Assembly: GCA_029288725.1 (NCBI GenBank)
Contig: JARIGS010000017.1
Coordinates: forward strand, 1 to 32,322
Length of the DNA stretch: 32,322 nucleotides
Origin: Candidatus Nomurabacteria bacterium
GTDB taxonomy: Bacteria > Patescibacteriota > Minisyncoccia > Phycocordibacterales > UBA9973
Direction: 5' to 3'
A model generated the notes under the pieces. The model had not been told where the DNA came from and did no database searches. It worked only from the letters and a program-made list of their open reading frames with translations. Numbering within the stretch: the stretch's first letter is position 1; each line of letters starts with the position of its first letter. This document shows positions 9,176-17,526 of the stretch, one piece after another. A program made the translations under genes and the position numbers.

Positions 9176-9219
9176 TATTGATAATCATTTTCATAATACC
9201 ATATAGGTAATTATCAATA
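9176..9219 (-). promoter_or_regulatory. Inverted-repeat operator candidate over the promoter of the PPOX-like gene
   Basis: TATTGATAAT (9176-9185) / ATTATCAATA (9210-9219), overlapping a TATAAT -10 box on the minus strand. Confidence 0.5.
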
Positions 9220-9250
9220 CGGGGCAAAATAAAAAAGACCTTTCGGTCTT

Positions 9251-9460
9251 TTAGTCTAAAATAATGTTTTTTAATTCTCGCTCAGATTCAATCTGATTGA
9301 CGATGCACTGCCTGTTGAAATCATCCATGCCTTCATTTAACCCTTTAATGATTTTTGAGTTTTCCTCGTCAGTAAAATGATAGACCTTCCCTTCTTTCTC
9401 AAACTCTTCCATGACGATGTCATACCGGCTTCTTAAGTCAATTTTCCTATCTTTGCCCAT
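9251..9460 (-). CDS. Small hypothetical protein
   Basis: 69-aa ORF followed by terminator AAAAAAGACCTTTCGGTCTTTT. Confidence 0.5.
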   Translation of the reverse strand: MGKDRKIDLRSRYDIVMEEFEKEGKVYHFTDEENSKIIKGLNEGMDDFNRQCIVNQIESERELKNIILD

Positions 9461-9598
9461 ATAGATTTTGATTTTCCTACAAGACTACACCATTTCACAT
9501 TTTTATCAAACAGACGCAAATCCTCGAAAAAGACCCTTTATCGAATGTGGGTAAAGAAAAAGCCAGTCCTTTTTATTCGGACTGGCTGCGTAAACACG

Positions 9599-10057
9599 TT
9601 AATGTTCGATTTTGTTTTTCTTAGGATAGTTTCCAAAATAATTAAGACCTCCCTTGGTATCGTCAACCGTGAGGGTTATTCCATGGGTCTCACAGATATC
9701 GATGACGGTCGATACGCCGACATGGAAGTTCTTTCCTGATTTTTTGACCCAGTTTGTGCCGCTTTTTATCTTGGCAAAGTCAAACAATTTGTCATTGTCG
9801 TCGATGAGGCTGAACTGGAAATATTCCTCCGTATCGATCATTTCTAACGAGCCCTTGGCAATACCGTGATCATAAAGGTTCTTTATCAGCTCCCGGAATA
9901 TGTAGACCAACGGGTTGTAGAAGGAGCGTTCACTCTGTCCAAAATAATTGTGAATGAAAAGCCGAGCCTCCGAAACGAAATCGTCCCTGTCGAATCCTTC
10001 ACCGTTAAAGACAATAGTTGTTTTGTTACCTTCAGTGGTTACTTGTATTGGATGCAT
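9599..10057 (-). CDS. Stand-alone GHKL-type ATPase domain protein
   Basis: FRELIKNLYDHGI (N-box-like ELxxNxxDHG) and a GVSTVIDICETHGITLTV region. Confidence 0.6.
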   Translation of the reverse strand: MHPIQVTTEGNKTTIVFNGEGFDRDDFVSEARLFIHNYFGQSERSFYNPLVYIFRELIKNLYDHGIAKGSLEMIDTEEYFQFSLIDDNDKLFDFAKIKSGTNWVKKSGKNFHVGVSTVIDICETHGITLTVDDTKGGLNYFGNYPKKNKIEH

Positions 10058-10152
10058 GCTGTATTGGGTTTAAATGTGATTTAACCCCACTCTATCAGGC
10101 GAGCCGCAATAGTCAAGAAGGTTTAAATACCTCCCTCATTTAGAGAAAATAA

Positions 10153-10180
10153 AAAAGCCCCGATTGGTATCGGGGCTTTT
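10153..10180 (-). terminator. Terminator of the DUF5946-like gene
   Basis: AAAAGCCCCGATTGGTATCGGGGCTTTT. Confidence 0.85.
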
Positions 10181-10184
10181 TTTG

Positions 10185-10638
10185 TTATAAATTCTCGGTA
10201 TCTTTTAAATCCTGATATACCGATTCGGCCCAGGATCGAACTCGGTCCTCGTACCCTACTCTTCCCGCCATAGCCACATCAGAAGTATGGGTGGTCCATT
10301 GTATGGGAACGTCGTACGCCCCGTGATCCTCCGACGTGCCAGTAATTTTCCAATCACGAACACTTGAAGAAAGCCGTTCCCTATTTCGCAGATCGTGTTC
10401 TTCAAAAGAAGCGTTTTTTTGCAACAAATTCCGTCAGAAATGCTTTTGCATCTTCGAGTCCTTTCTTGGAATATGTGGCAGGGTGCTGTACGTGATAGCA
10501 CAACACGGTCAAATGATGGACTGCACCGGCACCGGTGAAATCCTCAAAATCCCAGATCAACATCTGTTGAAAATAATCATTGCAGGTTTTGCCCTCTTCC
10601 AGTCTTCCCCCGCACTCAGCACAACGTTGCATATCCAT
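10185..10638 (-). pseudogene. DUF5946-like protein split by a frameshift
   Basis: N-part MDMQRCAECGGRLEEGKTCNDYFQQMLIWDF...FLTEFVAKK (ends RFF*) and C-part NASFEEHDLRNRERLSSSVRDWKITGTSEDHGAYDVPIQWTTHTSDVAMAGRVGYEDRVRSWAESVYQDL are in adjacent frames, joined at an A7 run. Confidence 0.65.
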
Positions 10639-10705
10639 ATATGCTAAGTATACCAAGTTTGGCTACCAAAATGGCATTGTAAACAATATGGCAATTTAAA
10701 AAACC

Positions 10706-10730
10706 AAAGCCCCGATTGGTATCGGGGCTT
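10706..10730 (-). terminator. Terminator of the small membrane protein gene at 10774-10923
   Basis: AAAGCCCCGATTGGTATCGGGGCTT, same 25-nt hairpin as 10154-10178. Confidence 0.75.
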
Positions 10731-10773
10731 GTTAGCAACTATTCTAAAAGGAGAAGTATGTGACACAAGTGTC

Positions 10774-10923
10774 TTACAGAGGATTCTGGCCTCGTATTAT
10801 GCGAATAAGAATCAAAACGATGGCGATAATGAGCAAGATGTGTATATACCAGCCGATGGTATATACCCCTACTATTCCCAAAAGCCACAAGATAAGAAGA
10901 ATAACAGCGATGGTAGTAAGCAT
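10774..10923 (-). CDS. lmo0937/DUF5670-type small membrane protein
   Basis: 49 aa MLTTIAVILLILWLLGIVGVYTIGWYIHILLIIAIVLILIRIIRGQNPL; missed by the ORF track because of length. Confidence 0.8.
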   Translation of the reverse strand: MLTTIAVILLILWLLGIVGVYTIGWYIHILLIIAIVLILIRIIRGQNPL

Positions 10924-11056
10924 ATGAGATAAAATAATAAATTATTAAATAAAAGGCTCAATATTTGACGCCTATATATACCTACGTTGTATGGAAGGAA
11001 AATATTACCCTTCCAGTGCTATACTTAATCTATTGTAAGATTTTAATATATATTGT

Positions 11057-11497
11057 ATGGCAATTATTTTACTTGGTGTGTTGGGAGCAGTTATTAGCGC
11101 AGTGCTCGGTACGTTGTGGTATTCAAACGCCACTCCAATGGGAAAGGTGCAGATGGCCTCAGTTGGTTTCGACAAGCTTTCGCCTGAGGAACAAAAGATG
11201 AAAATGGATGAGATGAAGCCGAAGATGTGGAAGTACTATCTTGCACAGCTGTTCCTTTCATTTCTGACATCTGCCTTTATCGCATTTGTCATGATCGAGC
11301 AGAAGGGTCTTGGCGCTTCAGTAGTGTACGGAGAGATTGCAGCAGTCTGGCTTTGTTTCGTAGTGCCACTTGTTGGCCAGGCATTGCTCTGGGGAAACGT
11401 TGATCAGAAGCTGCGATGGAAAAAGTTCTTTTCCGAATCACTCTTCAACCTCGTTGCATTTGTGGTGATTATTTTTATCTTTAGCTTCATTGTGTAA
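11057..11497 (+). CDS. DUF1761 family membrane protein
   Basis: MAIILLGVLGAVISAVLGTLWYS...WKYYLAQLFLSFLTSAFIAF...; typical DUF1761 layout. Confidence 0.75.
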   Translation: MAIILLGVLGAVISAVLGTLWYSNATPMGKVQMASVGFDKLSPEEQKMKMDEMKPKMWKYYLAQLFLSFLTSAFIAFVMIEQKGLGASVVYGEIAAVWLCFVVPLVGQALLWGNVDQKLRWKKFFSESLFNLVAFVVIIFIFSFIV

Positions 11498-11531
11498 GTT
11501 ATAGTAACGCTACTAAAGTTTCTTATGAAAA

Positions 11532-11573
11532 TAAAAACACCCGCAGTTAGTCCATAACTGAGGGTGTTTTTTT
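11532..11573 (+). terminator. Rho-independent terminator
   Basis: AAAAACACCC...TTAGTCCATAACTGA...GGGTGTTTTTTT. Confidence 0.8.
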
Positions 11574-11603
11574 GTTTGCAGATGAATACAGTTTAATTTT
11601 GCG

Positions 11604-12125
11604 TTATGGAAGAGAGATGCCGAGCAATTTCAATACGAACGGTGCAACAGGATCAGCGGTTAGTCCGTAGGCAATGACACCACCCAATAGCCCCGTCACT
11701 GAAATGGCGATAAAGCCAGCAAGAGCCAAGATGAAAGATACTACTTTATTGCAGAGGATCGCTTCGATAACGTGTGAGATGCGAAGTAGCCACTGCCATG
11801 ATGCATTGATACGATTCTTGTAGGTATTGAATACCGCCGCAATTTCACCAACAAGCAATGCGCCGTATATGAAGGTGGCAATGCCCGCAAAAGTAGAGTG
11901 GGCATCAACAAGCTGACGGTTAGGGTGAACCAGGTGCTCTGCGGTATCCCCCGTTGCGAGGGCGGCAAACGCACCGAGCACGCCACATACGAGCAATACA
12001 CGCTCAATATCCCTCCATCCGACTTGAGGAAACCACTTCTGGAGTGGAAGGATTTTAATAACCGAATAAAGGAAAAGAAGTGCGATGGGAAAATGGACGA
12101 GCAACGGATGAATGTTATACGTCAT
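11604..12125 (-). CDS. DUF2231 family membrane protein
   Basis: MTYNIHPLLVHFPIALLFLYSVIKIL opening and four hydrophobic helices. Confidence 0.8.
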   Translation of the reverse strand: MTYNIHPLLVHFPIALLFLYSVIKILPLQKWFPQVGWRDIERVLLVCGVLGAFAALATGDTAEHLVHPNRQLVDAHSTFAGIATFIYGALLVGEIAAVFNTYKNRINASWQWLLRISHVIEAILCNKVVSFILALAGFIAISVTGLLGGVIAYGLTADPVAPFVLKLLGISLP

Positions 12126-12138
12126 AAGGGGTAGTGGT

Positions 12139-12606
12139 TTAATTATTTTTTACAAATGCTGCGAGCTTGTCCAATTGCTGTTCCCAGCCCTGCTGCATAC
12201 CACCAAGCATCTGTTCAACACCGGGAGCAGTGCCCTTTGCACCAGTATGAACGGTGAGCATGGTCTGACCATCAGCTTCCTCAAACGTTACCGTCGTTAC
12301 TCCATCGAGAACATGGTTCCCTTCTGCATTTAATGCCGCATTGGTAAAGACTAATTTTTCCGGCTCGGTCACTTCAGTGAAAACTCCTTCCATCGGTGCC
12401 TTCATGTTACTGAAAGGTCCCATGTTCTCGCCACCCTGCATCACGATATAGATCTTGCCGCCAACGGTAGCATTCACTTCGCAGACCGGATTGGTAAATC
12501 CGTCCGGTGCCCACCATTGCTGAACCTGCTTTTCATCTACCCATGCCTGCCACACGCGTTCTCGTGGGGCCTCTATTGTTTTTGTCAGTGTTATATATTT
12601 TTCCAT
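12139..12606 (-). CDS. SRPBCC/AHSA1 family protein
   Basis: MEKYITLTKTIEAPRERVWQAWVDEKQVQQWWAPDGF...; start set at 12606 with TATACT 6 nt upstream. Confidence 0.85.
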   Translation of the reverse strand: MEKYITLTKTIEAPRERVWQAWVDEKQVQQWWAPDGFTNPVCEVNATVGGKIYIVMQGGENMGPFSNMKAPMEGVFTEVTEPEKLVFTNAALNAEGNHVLDGVTTVTFEEADGQTMLTVHTGAKGTAPGVEQMLGGMQQGWEQQLDKLAAFVKNN

Positions 12607-12623
12607 ACTTCTAGTATAGCAAG

Positions 12624-12869
12624 TTATCGGTGCGGACAGCCAGCCCAGCAACAGGGACGACGCTTCCCTTTCAGCAGGTCTTCGGACATTCGTTTGAGGT
12701 GGTGAGCTCTGGTTTCCGGCTTCTTGACTGAGGTCGTCCAGCAAATCCATTCGTTGCGCGCGAGTGGGGTCAGGTCATTCCATGCCGCCAGAACCTTCGG
12801 TGCATCAAGAAATACGTTCCGCATGTCTGCAGGCACGGTGTGTACTACGCCAGTGGCAATCTTTGTCAT
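12624..12869 (-). CDS. YdeI/OmpD-associated family protein
   Basis: MRNVFLDAPKVLAAWNDLTPLARNEWICWTTSVKKPETRAHHLKRMSEDLLKGKRRPCCW pattern. Confidence 0.8.
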   Translation of the reverse strand: MTKIATGVVHTVPADMRNVFLDAPKVLAAWNDLTPLARNEWICWTTSVKKPETRAHHLKRMSEDLLKGKRRPCCWAGCPHR

Positions 12870-12918
12870 GCGGTAATTTTATCATAAAAAAAATCCGTCA
12901 TTTTGCTATACTGTAACT

Positions 12919-13491
12919 ATGCATAAGAAAAAACAGTCTTCTGGTTTTACCCTTATTGAACTGCTTGTGGTCATTGCCATTATTGGCATTCTGGCATCAG
13001 TCATTCTCGCTTCTGTTGATGCCGCGCGATCAAAAGCCCGTGATGCCCGACGCAAGGAGGATTTCCATGAAATCAGCACTGCCCTTGCATTGTATTATGC
13101 GCAAAACGGCAGCTACCCAAACACCAACACTACTTCTGCCACGGACTCTGGTAACTATGCCAACAGCAACACTAGCTGGGATGGCAAAACCTATGCCTGG
13201 ACGAACCTTTTCACTCCACTAGTCAATGCCGGCTATATGACCGGCATTCCCCGCGATCCGTTGAATGTTGCCACTGGCAGTTATCCCTGGAGCGCGCCAG
13301 CCGGGGCTTCGGTGAACCACCTCTACCACTATCGTTCCGATGGCGCGCACTACTTATTGTGTACCTGGCTGGAAAATCATGGCGACGCTGCAACGCTTGG
13401 ACACGCTGACATGTCCGATCCGTTCAACCCATCACTGAAGCTTCATGCCAATGAGGGATACTCTGCCTACAATTATTGCATTGCAGGATAG
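12919..13491 (+). CDS. Type IV pilin / pseudopilin with prepilin signal
   Basis: MHKKKQSSGFTLIELLVVIAIIGILASVILASV prepilin motif. Confidence 0.93.
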   Translation: MHKKKQSSGFTLIELLVVIAIIGILASVILASVDAARSKARDARRKEDFHEISTALALYYAQNGSYPNTNTTSATDSGNYANSNTSWDGKTYAWTNLFTPLVNAGYMTGIPRDPLNVATGSYPWSAPAGASVNHLYHYRSDGAHYLLCTWLENHGDAATLGHADMSDPFNPSLKLHANEGYSAYNYCIAG

Positions 13492-13546
13492 ACAGGCATT
13501 GAAACTTTATTATAATAAGTACTGTTACTACTAATCATTTATTTTT

Positions 13547-13921
13547 ATGAAGACCGCAAAGGTACTGTTTTGGATTTCAACCACTATTATTTTCCTCTTT
13601 GAAGGAGTGCTCACTGCTTTTACCTTTAACAGCTCCATGGCGATTCAGGGCATCACCGGCCTTGGCTACCCAGTGTACTTTTGCACACTCTTGGCCGCAT
13701 TTAAGGTTGTAGGCACACTGGTCCTCATTATTCCCCAGGTTTCTCCTCGCATTAAGGAGTGGGCCTATGCCGGCTTCGGTATCGACTTCATCTGTGCCTT
13801 TGTCAGCATTGTCGTCGTTGGTGGCTTCACTACTGGAGCAATCCTTCCTCTTGTCTTCATGGTATTGCTGGTCATTTCATACAAGACGTATCACAAACTT
13901 CTTGTTACAAAGACTGCCTAA
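13547..13921 (+). CDS. DoxX-like membrane protein
   Basis: FEGVLTAFTFNSSMAIQGITGLGYPVYFCTLLAAFKVVGTLVLIIP...KEWAYAGFGIDF. Confidence 0.8.
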   Translation: MKTAKVLFWISTTIIFLFEGVLTAFTFNSSMAIQGITGLGYPVYFCTLLAAFKVVGTLVLIIPQVSPRIKEWAYAGFGIDFICAFVSIVVVGGFTTGAILPLVFMVLLVISYKTYHKLLVTKTA

Positions 13922-13950
13922 CAAAAAAAAGCCCCTACAGGGGCTTTTGT
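13922..13950 (+). terminator. Rho-independent terminator
   Basis: AAAAAAAGCCCCTACAGGGGCTTTTGTTT. Confidence 0.8.
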
Positions 13951-14213
13951 TTAGACGGCTTAAAAATACATTGGTACCAGATGAAAATCGATAGCATTAC
14001 GGTCGCGACCATGCATACTGATAATTGCCAAGGTTTCGTAAAAAGCGATCCATGCTCATAGATGAATATGGCAAGGGGCGTTGGAAATACTATGAGACCA
14101 TAGATAACAATGTATATTCCTTTGTCTTCAAAACTGTTATTGTTTTCCATATAGCGATGTTTAAGAAGTGAAATTTCCTTAATACTACGCCATCTATTGA
14201 CATAGTCAACCAA
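13935..14213 (-). CDS. Small two-helix membrane protein
   Basis: 92-aa ORF with IVIYGLIVFPTPLAIFIY and LSVCMVATVMLSIFIWY helices. Confidence 0.5.
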   Translation of the reverse strand: MVDYVNRWRSIKEISLLKHRYMENNNSFEDKGIYIVIYGLIVFPTPLAIFIYEHGSLFTKPWQLSVCMVATVMLSIFIWYQCIFKPSKQKPL

Positions 14214-14230
14214 TAATTGATAATGAAACT

Positions 14231-14659
14231 ATGAAAGCGAAGTTTAAGCATGCTGTTGAAAAAACAATTGCAAAGTTAAACCTCACCTACGTCATTCGCC
14301 TTTTGGCCAGTCTCCTGATTGTCGCCGTCCTGCTCGGCTTTCTCGCCGGCATTGTCAAAACGTTTATCGATCTTCAGTTGTTTGTTCATCAGCCCCTCGA
14401 TGTCGGCATCAAGCAGATGCTGATCAATGTCCTTACCCTCTTGGCAGTAATCGAAGTGCTCCGCACCGCATTGAGTTACCTCAAGGATGGACGGGTCCAT
14501 GTCACCTACATTGTTGATACCGTATTGATCGTGATGCTCAACGAAGTCCTGACCTTTTGGTATACCGGCGACCATATCACCTACATCCCTCTCGTAGCAC
14601 TATTGCTCACTCTTATTGTCATCCGCATTCTGTGCATCAAGTTTTCGCCAAACAAATAA
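14231..14659 (+). CDS. PsiE-like (phosphate-starvation-inducible) membrane protein
   Basis: Four hydrophobic helices, LNEVLTFWY and LLTLIVIRILCIKFSP features. Confidence 0.6.
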   Translation: MKAKFKHAVEKTIAKLNLTYVIRLLASLLIVAVLLGFLAGIVKTFIDLQLFVHQPLDVGIKQMLINVLTLLAVIEVLRTALSYLKDGRVHVTYIVDTVLIVMLNEVLTFWYTGDHITYIPLVALLLTLIVIRILCIKFSPNK

Positions 14660-14660
14660 G

Positions 14661-15299
14661 TTAGTTCATCACTTCTATGACTTCGTCATGTGCTCGACGG
14701 GTCTTTGGGAGTGCTGCGAAAGCGTCATCACCACGATAGCCAAGGGCAAGCATTGTTACCGCTCGAAGGTGCTTATCTTCAAGACCAAGAATGCTCGTTA
14801 CCTGTACCGGATCAAATCCTTCCATCGGCCCCGCATCCACGCCAAGCAGGGCGGCAGTTTCAATCATCATGCCAAGCGGGATGTAGGTTTGAGCGGTAAG
14901 AAAGGCATCGCGTGCCATGCCTTCCGGCTTGCTAGCAATTGCCCCACTCACCATATTTTGCAGCATGGCAAAATCTTCCGGTGCCTTGCCTTGGGCCTTA
15001 GCGGTACGATCTACCAACTCACCCGTCAACGCTTCAGCATCGGTACGATCGGCAATGACGATCAAGTGTGAGGCGTCAGTAATCTTGGTCTGATCATAGC
15101 CGGCGGCACGAATCTTCTGACGAAGCTCAGGATTATTCACGACAATAAACTTCCATGGTTCAATGCCAAAGGAGCTCGGCGCCAAGCGCGCACTTTCTAA
15201 AATAGTAGCAAGATCTTCTTCGCTTACCTTTTTCTCTGTATCAAATGTCTTTACGCCATAGCGCCACTGCAATGCTGCAAGAATGTCCGTGTTTGTCAT
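14661..15299 (-). CDS. Nitroreductase family NAD(P)H-dependent oxidoreductase
   Basis: ALQWRYGVKTFDTEKKV...ILESARLAPSSFGIEPWKFIVV...ASHLIVIA...LGMMIETAALLGVDAGPMEGFDP...ALGYRG. Confidence 0.92.
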   Translation of the reverse strand: MTNTDILAALQWRYGVKTFDTEKKVSEEDLATILESARLAPSSFGIEPWKFIVVNNPELRQKIRAAGYDQTKITDASHLIVIADRTDAEALTGELVDRTAKAQGKAPEDFAMLQNMVSGAIASKPEGMARDAFLTAQTYIPLGMMIETAALLGVDAGPMEGFDPVQVTSILGLEDKHLRAVTMLALGYRGDDAFAALPKTRRAHDEVIEVMN

Positions 15300-15322
15300 G
15301 TTATTGTTTGTTTACTTTTATA

Positions 15323-15377
15323 ATACTAGTATATTAACTCTATTACTTTACTTTGTAAACCTTTACTTTTAAAAGTA
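15323..15377. promoter_or_regulatory. Divergent promoter region with two palindromes (candidate HxlR operators)
   Basis: ATACTAGTAT (15323-15332) and TACTTTTAAAAGTA (15364-15377) between nitroreductase and HxlR genes. Confidence 0.55.
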
Positions 15378-15397
15378 CAGTGGTAGAATGGCGCTAT

Positions 15398-15688
15398 ATG
15401 AAATCAACGGCCTGCACTGACTGCCCTACCGCCAAAGTTGCCTCACTCCTTTCGGACATGTGGACGATGCTTATCGTGCGCGATCTTATCAAGCAACCGA
15501 TGCGCTTCAATGAATTGATGGAGTCATTGGAAGGCATCAGTACCCGCACTCTGACCCTTAAGCTCAAGCGCCTCGAATCACTGAGCATTATCAATAAACG
15601 TGAGCTGCGCTACCAGCTTACTCCCAGCGGCACCAGACTTGCTCCGGTTATTGCGGAAATGGAAAAATACGGGAAAAAATACCTGTAA
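15398..15688 (+). CDS. HxlR family transcriptional regulator
   Basis: CPTAKVASLLSDMWTMLIVRDLIKQPMRFNELMESLEGISTRTLTLKLKRLESLSII; start at 15398. Confidence 0.92.
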   Translation: MKSTACTDCPTAKVASLLSDMWTMLIVRDLIKQPMRFNELMESLEGISTRTLTLKLKRLESLSIINKRELRYQLTPSGTRLAPVIAEMEKYGKKYL

Positions 15689-15708
15689 TATCGTATACTG
15701 TACACAGT

Positions 15709-16164
15709 ATGGAAATTGAGCGAAAACAGGTACTCCTGCATAAGGCATTCTTTGCTACCGTCATCGTAAACGGCTGCATTGCCGTTGCCGATCTTTTCGC
15801 CGGACTGTTTTTCCTCTTTCAGCAGCGCATTACCGCTATCATATATTTTTATCACTATCCCTTCTCTTCAACCATACAAAGCGTGATCATGAGTATTTCT
15901 GCCCAGAACCAAGCCATGGGCATGGTGTATTTCTTCAGTCACGGTATTGTCAAAATAATCCTGGTCTGGGGACTCCTCACTAACCGACTCTGGGCCTATC
16001 CGTTGGCCATCGTGCTTTTAAGCGGATTCAGCCTCTATCAAATCTATGACCTCTTTGTCCATTTCTCCTGGTTTACCGTTCTCCTCCTGATTGTGAATAT
16101 CATCACCATTACTTTCATCAGCCGGGAATACCTTCAGATTAAAACAATGAGAAAAATAGTGTAA
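15709..16164 (+). CDS. DUF2127-like membrane protein
   Basis: Hydrophobic protein, HGIVKIILVWGLLTNRLWAYPLAIVLLSGFSLYQIYDL. Confidence 0.75.
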   Translation: MEIERKQVLLHKAFFATVIVNGCIAVADLFAGLFFLFQQRITAIIYFYHYPFSSTIQSVIMSISAQNQAMGMVYFFSHGIVKIILVWGLLTNRLWAYPLAIVLLSGFSLYQIYDLFVHFSWFTVLLLIVNIITITFISREYLQIKTMRKIV

Positions 16165-16179
16165 ACTAGGAACATAGCT

Positions 16180-16824
16180 ATGCATTTTCCCTTTCTTGAC
16201 CTTTTCTGGGGTGCCCTGATTGGCATCATTATTTCTCTCCCTCTGGGACCGGTCGCACTCATCACGATGAAGCGCACCGTCAACCACGGTTTGCGAGCTG
16301 GGATCATTTCCGGTTTTGCCATTGCACTTATCGACACCACAGCCGCCGTCATTATCCTGATCGGTCTACACCACTCCCGAAGCACGTTTCTCCATGTCCC
16401 CCACTGGTTATTTATCATTGGCACTCTGATTGTCTTTTTCTATGGCTTGCGAATGGTATTGGCCGACCCCTTGCAAACCATCGAGCGTGACCTGCCGTGG
16501 CACAAGCATTTCTTTGCTTCAATCATTCTCGCCCTCACCAACCCTTCGACCTATCTGGCATTCGGTGTCATCGGTATTTTTCTCAACCGTTTCGTTGACC
16601 GACCGCTGTTTACCCGTGCCCAAGTCGCAATCGGCTTTTTCATTGGCGCACTGATCTGGTGGTCTCTTCTTGCATACATTGCCTTCACCCAACGAAATCG
16701 TTATGAGAAGGCCGTCTTGCTAAACAGAGTCATCGGTTTTATTATCATGGTGCTTGCAGTGTTGGCCCTTGCGCACAATTTCTCCAGTCCGCATGCACCG
16801 TTTTTCATTCACTTTCCATCATGA
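16180..16824 (+). CDS. LysE/RhtB family exporter-like protein
   Basis: FWGALIGIIISLPLGPVALITMKRTVNHGLRAGIISGFAIALIDTTAA. Confidence 0.85.
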   Translation: MHFPFLDLFWGALIGIIISLPLGPVALITMKRTVNHGLRAGIISGFAIALIDTTAAVIILIGLHHSRSTFLHVPHWLFIIGTLIVFFYGLRMVLADPLQTIERDLPWHKHFFASIILALTNPSTYLAFGVIGIFLNRFVDRPLFTRAQVAIGFFIGALIWWSLLAYIAFTQRNRYEKAVLLNRVIGFIIMVLAVLALAHNFSSPHAPFFIHFPS

Positions 16825-17525
16825 TGAGCCATAAGAAAATCCACCGCTTTTTGGTGGAACATATTCCTCCTGTTGCCATTGGCACCACCGTTACTATTAC
16901 GGATGAGCAGGCTACGAAGCAGATCAATCGGGTATTGAAAATTCGCCCTGGTGAAGACATCCAGGTTTTTGTCGACGAAGGACCGCAATACACCATGACG
17001 CTCACGGCAAGCACGGACTTCTCAATCACCGGCACCGTTACTGCTGTCACCACTGTTCCCGCTCCATCGAGAACTATTATTGCCGCCATTAGCATTGTAA
17101 AAGGTGATGCCTTTGAACTGATCGTTCAGAAACTGACAGAGCTTGGCATTAGTACCATTGTGCCCCTCATCACCAGTCGTACCGTCAAGCAATCCATCCG
17201 TAGCAATCGTCTCCAAGCCATCAGTGATGAGGCGGTCGAGCAATGCGGCGCGACTCAACGAGTACACATTCTTGAACCTATGACGCTGGAGGAATGCTTT
17301 AAACAATTTCCTTATTTCAGCATAGTACTAGACCCTATCACCACTGAACACGCCCTCCCCGAGCTTCCAGATACTCTGGTGTACTATGTCGGCCCTGAAG
17401 GTGGCTGGGATGAGCATGACGAGGAAGTAATCACTGCCCACACTCCTCACCACCTTAGTGTCAGCAACCGAGTGCTGCGCACCGAAACCGCTGCCATTGT
17501 CGGAGCGTATCAGCTTTTGCAATAA
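16821..17525 (+). CDS. rsmE: 16S rRNA (uracil-1498-N3)-methyltransferase
   Basis: QKLTELGISTIVPLITSRTVKQ...DEAVEQCGATQRVHILEP...YYVGPEGGWDEHDEEVI...VLRTETAAIVGAYQLLQ; ATGA overlap with the upstream gene. Confidence 0.92.
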   Translation: MMSHKKIHRFLVEHIPPVAIGTTVTITDEQATKQINRVLKIRPGEDIQVFVDEGPQYTMTLTASTDFSITGTVTAVTTVPAPSRTIIAAISIVKGDAFELIVQKLTELGISTIVPLITSRTVKQSIRSNRLQAISDEAVEQCGATQRVHILEPMTLEECFKQFPYFSIVLDPITTEHALPELPDTLVYYVGPEGGWDEHDEEVITAHTPHHLSVSNRVLRTETAAIVGAYQLLQ

Positions 17526-17526
17526 T

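Noticed and set aside
10729-10932. 67-aa plus-strand ORF
   Set aside because: Antisense to the convincing 49-aa DUF5670/lmo0937-type membrane protein at 10774-10923.
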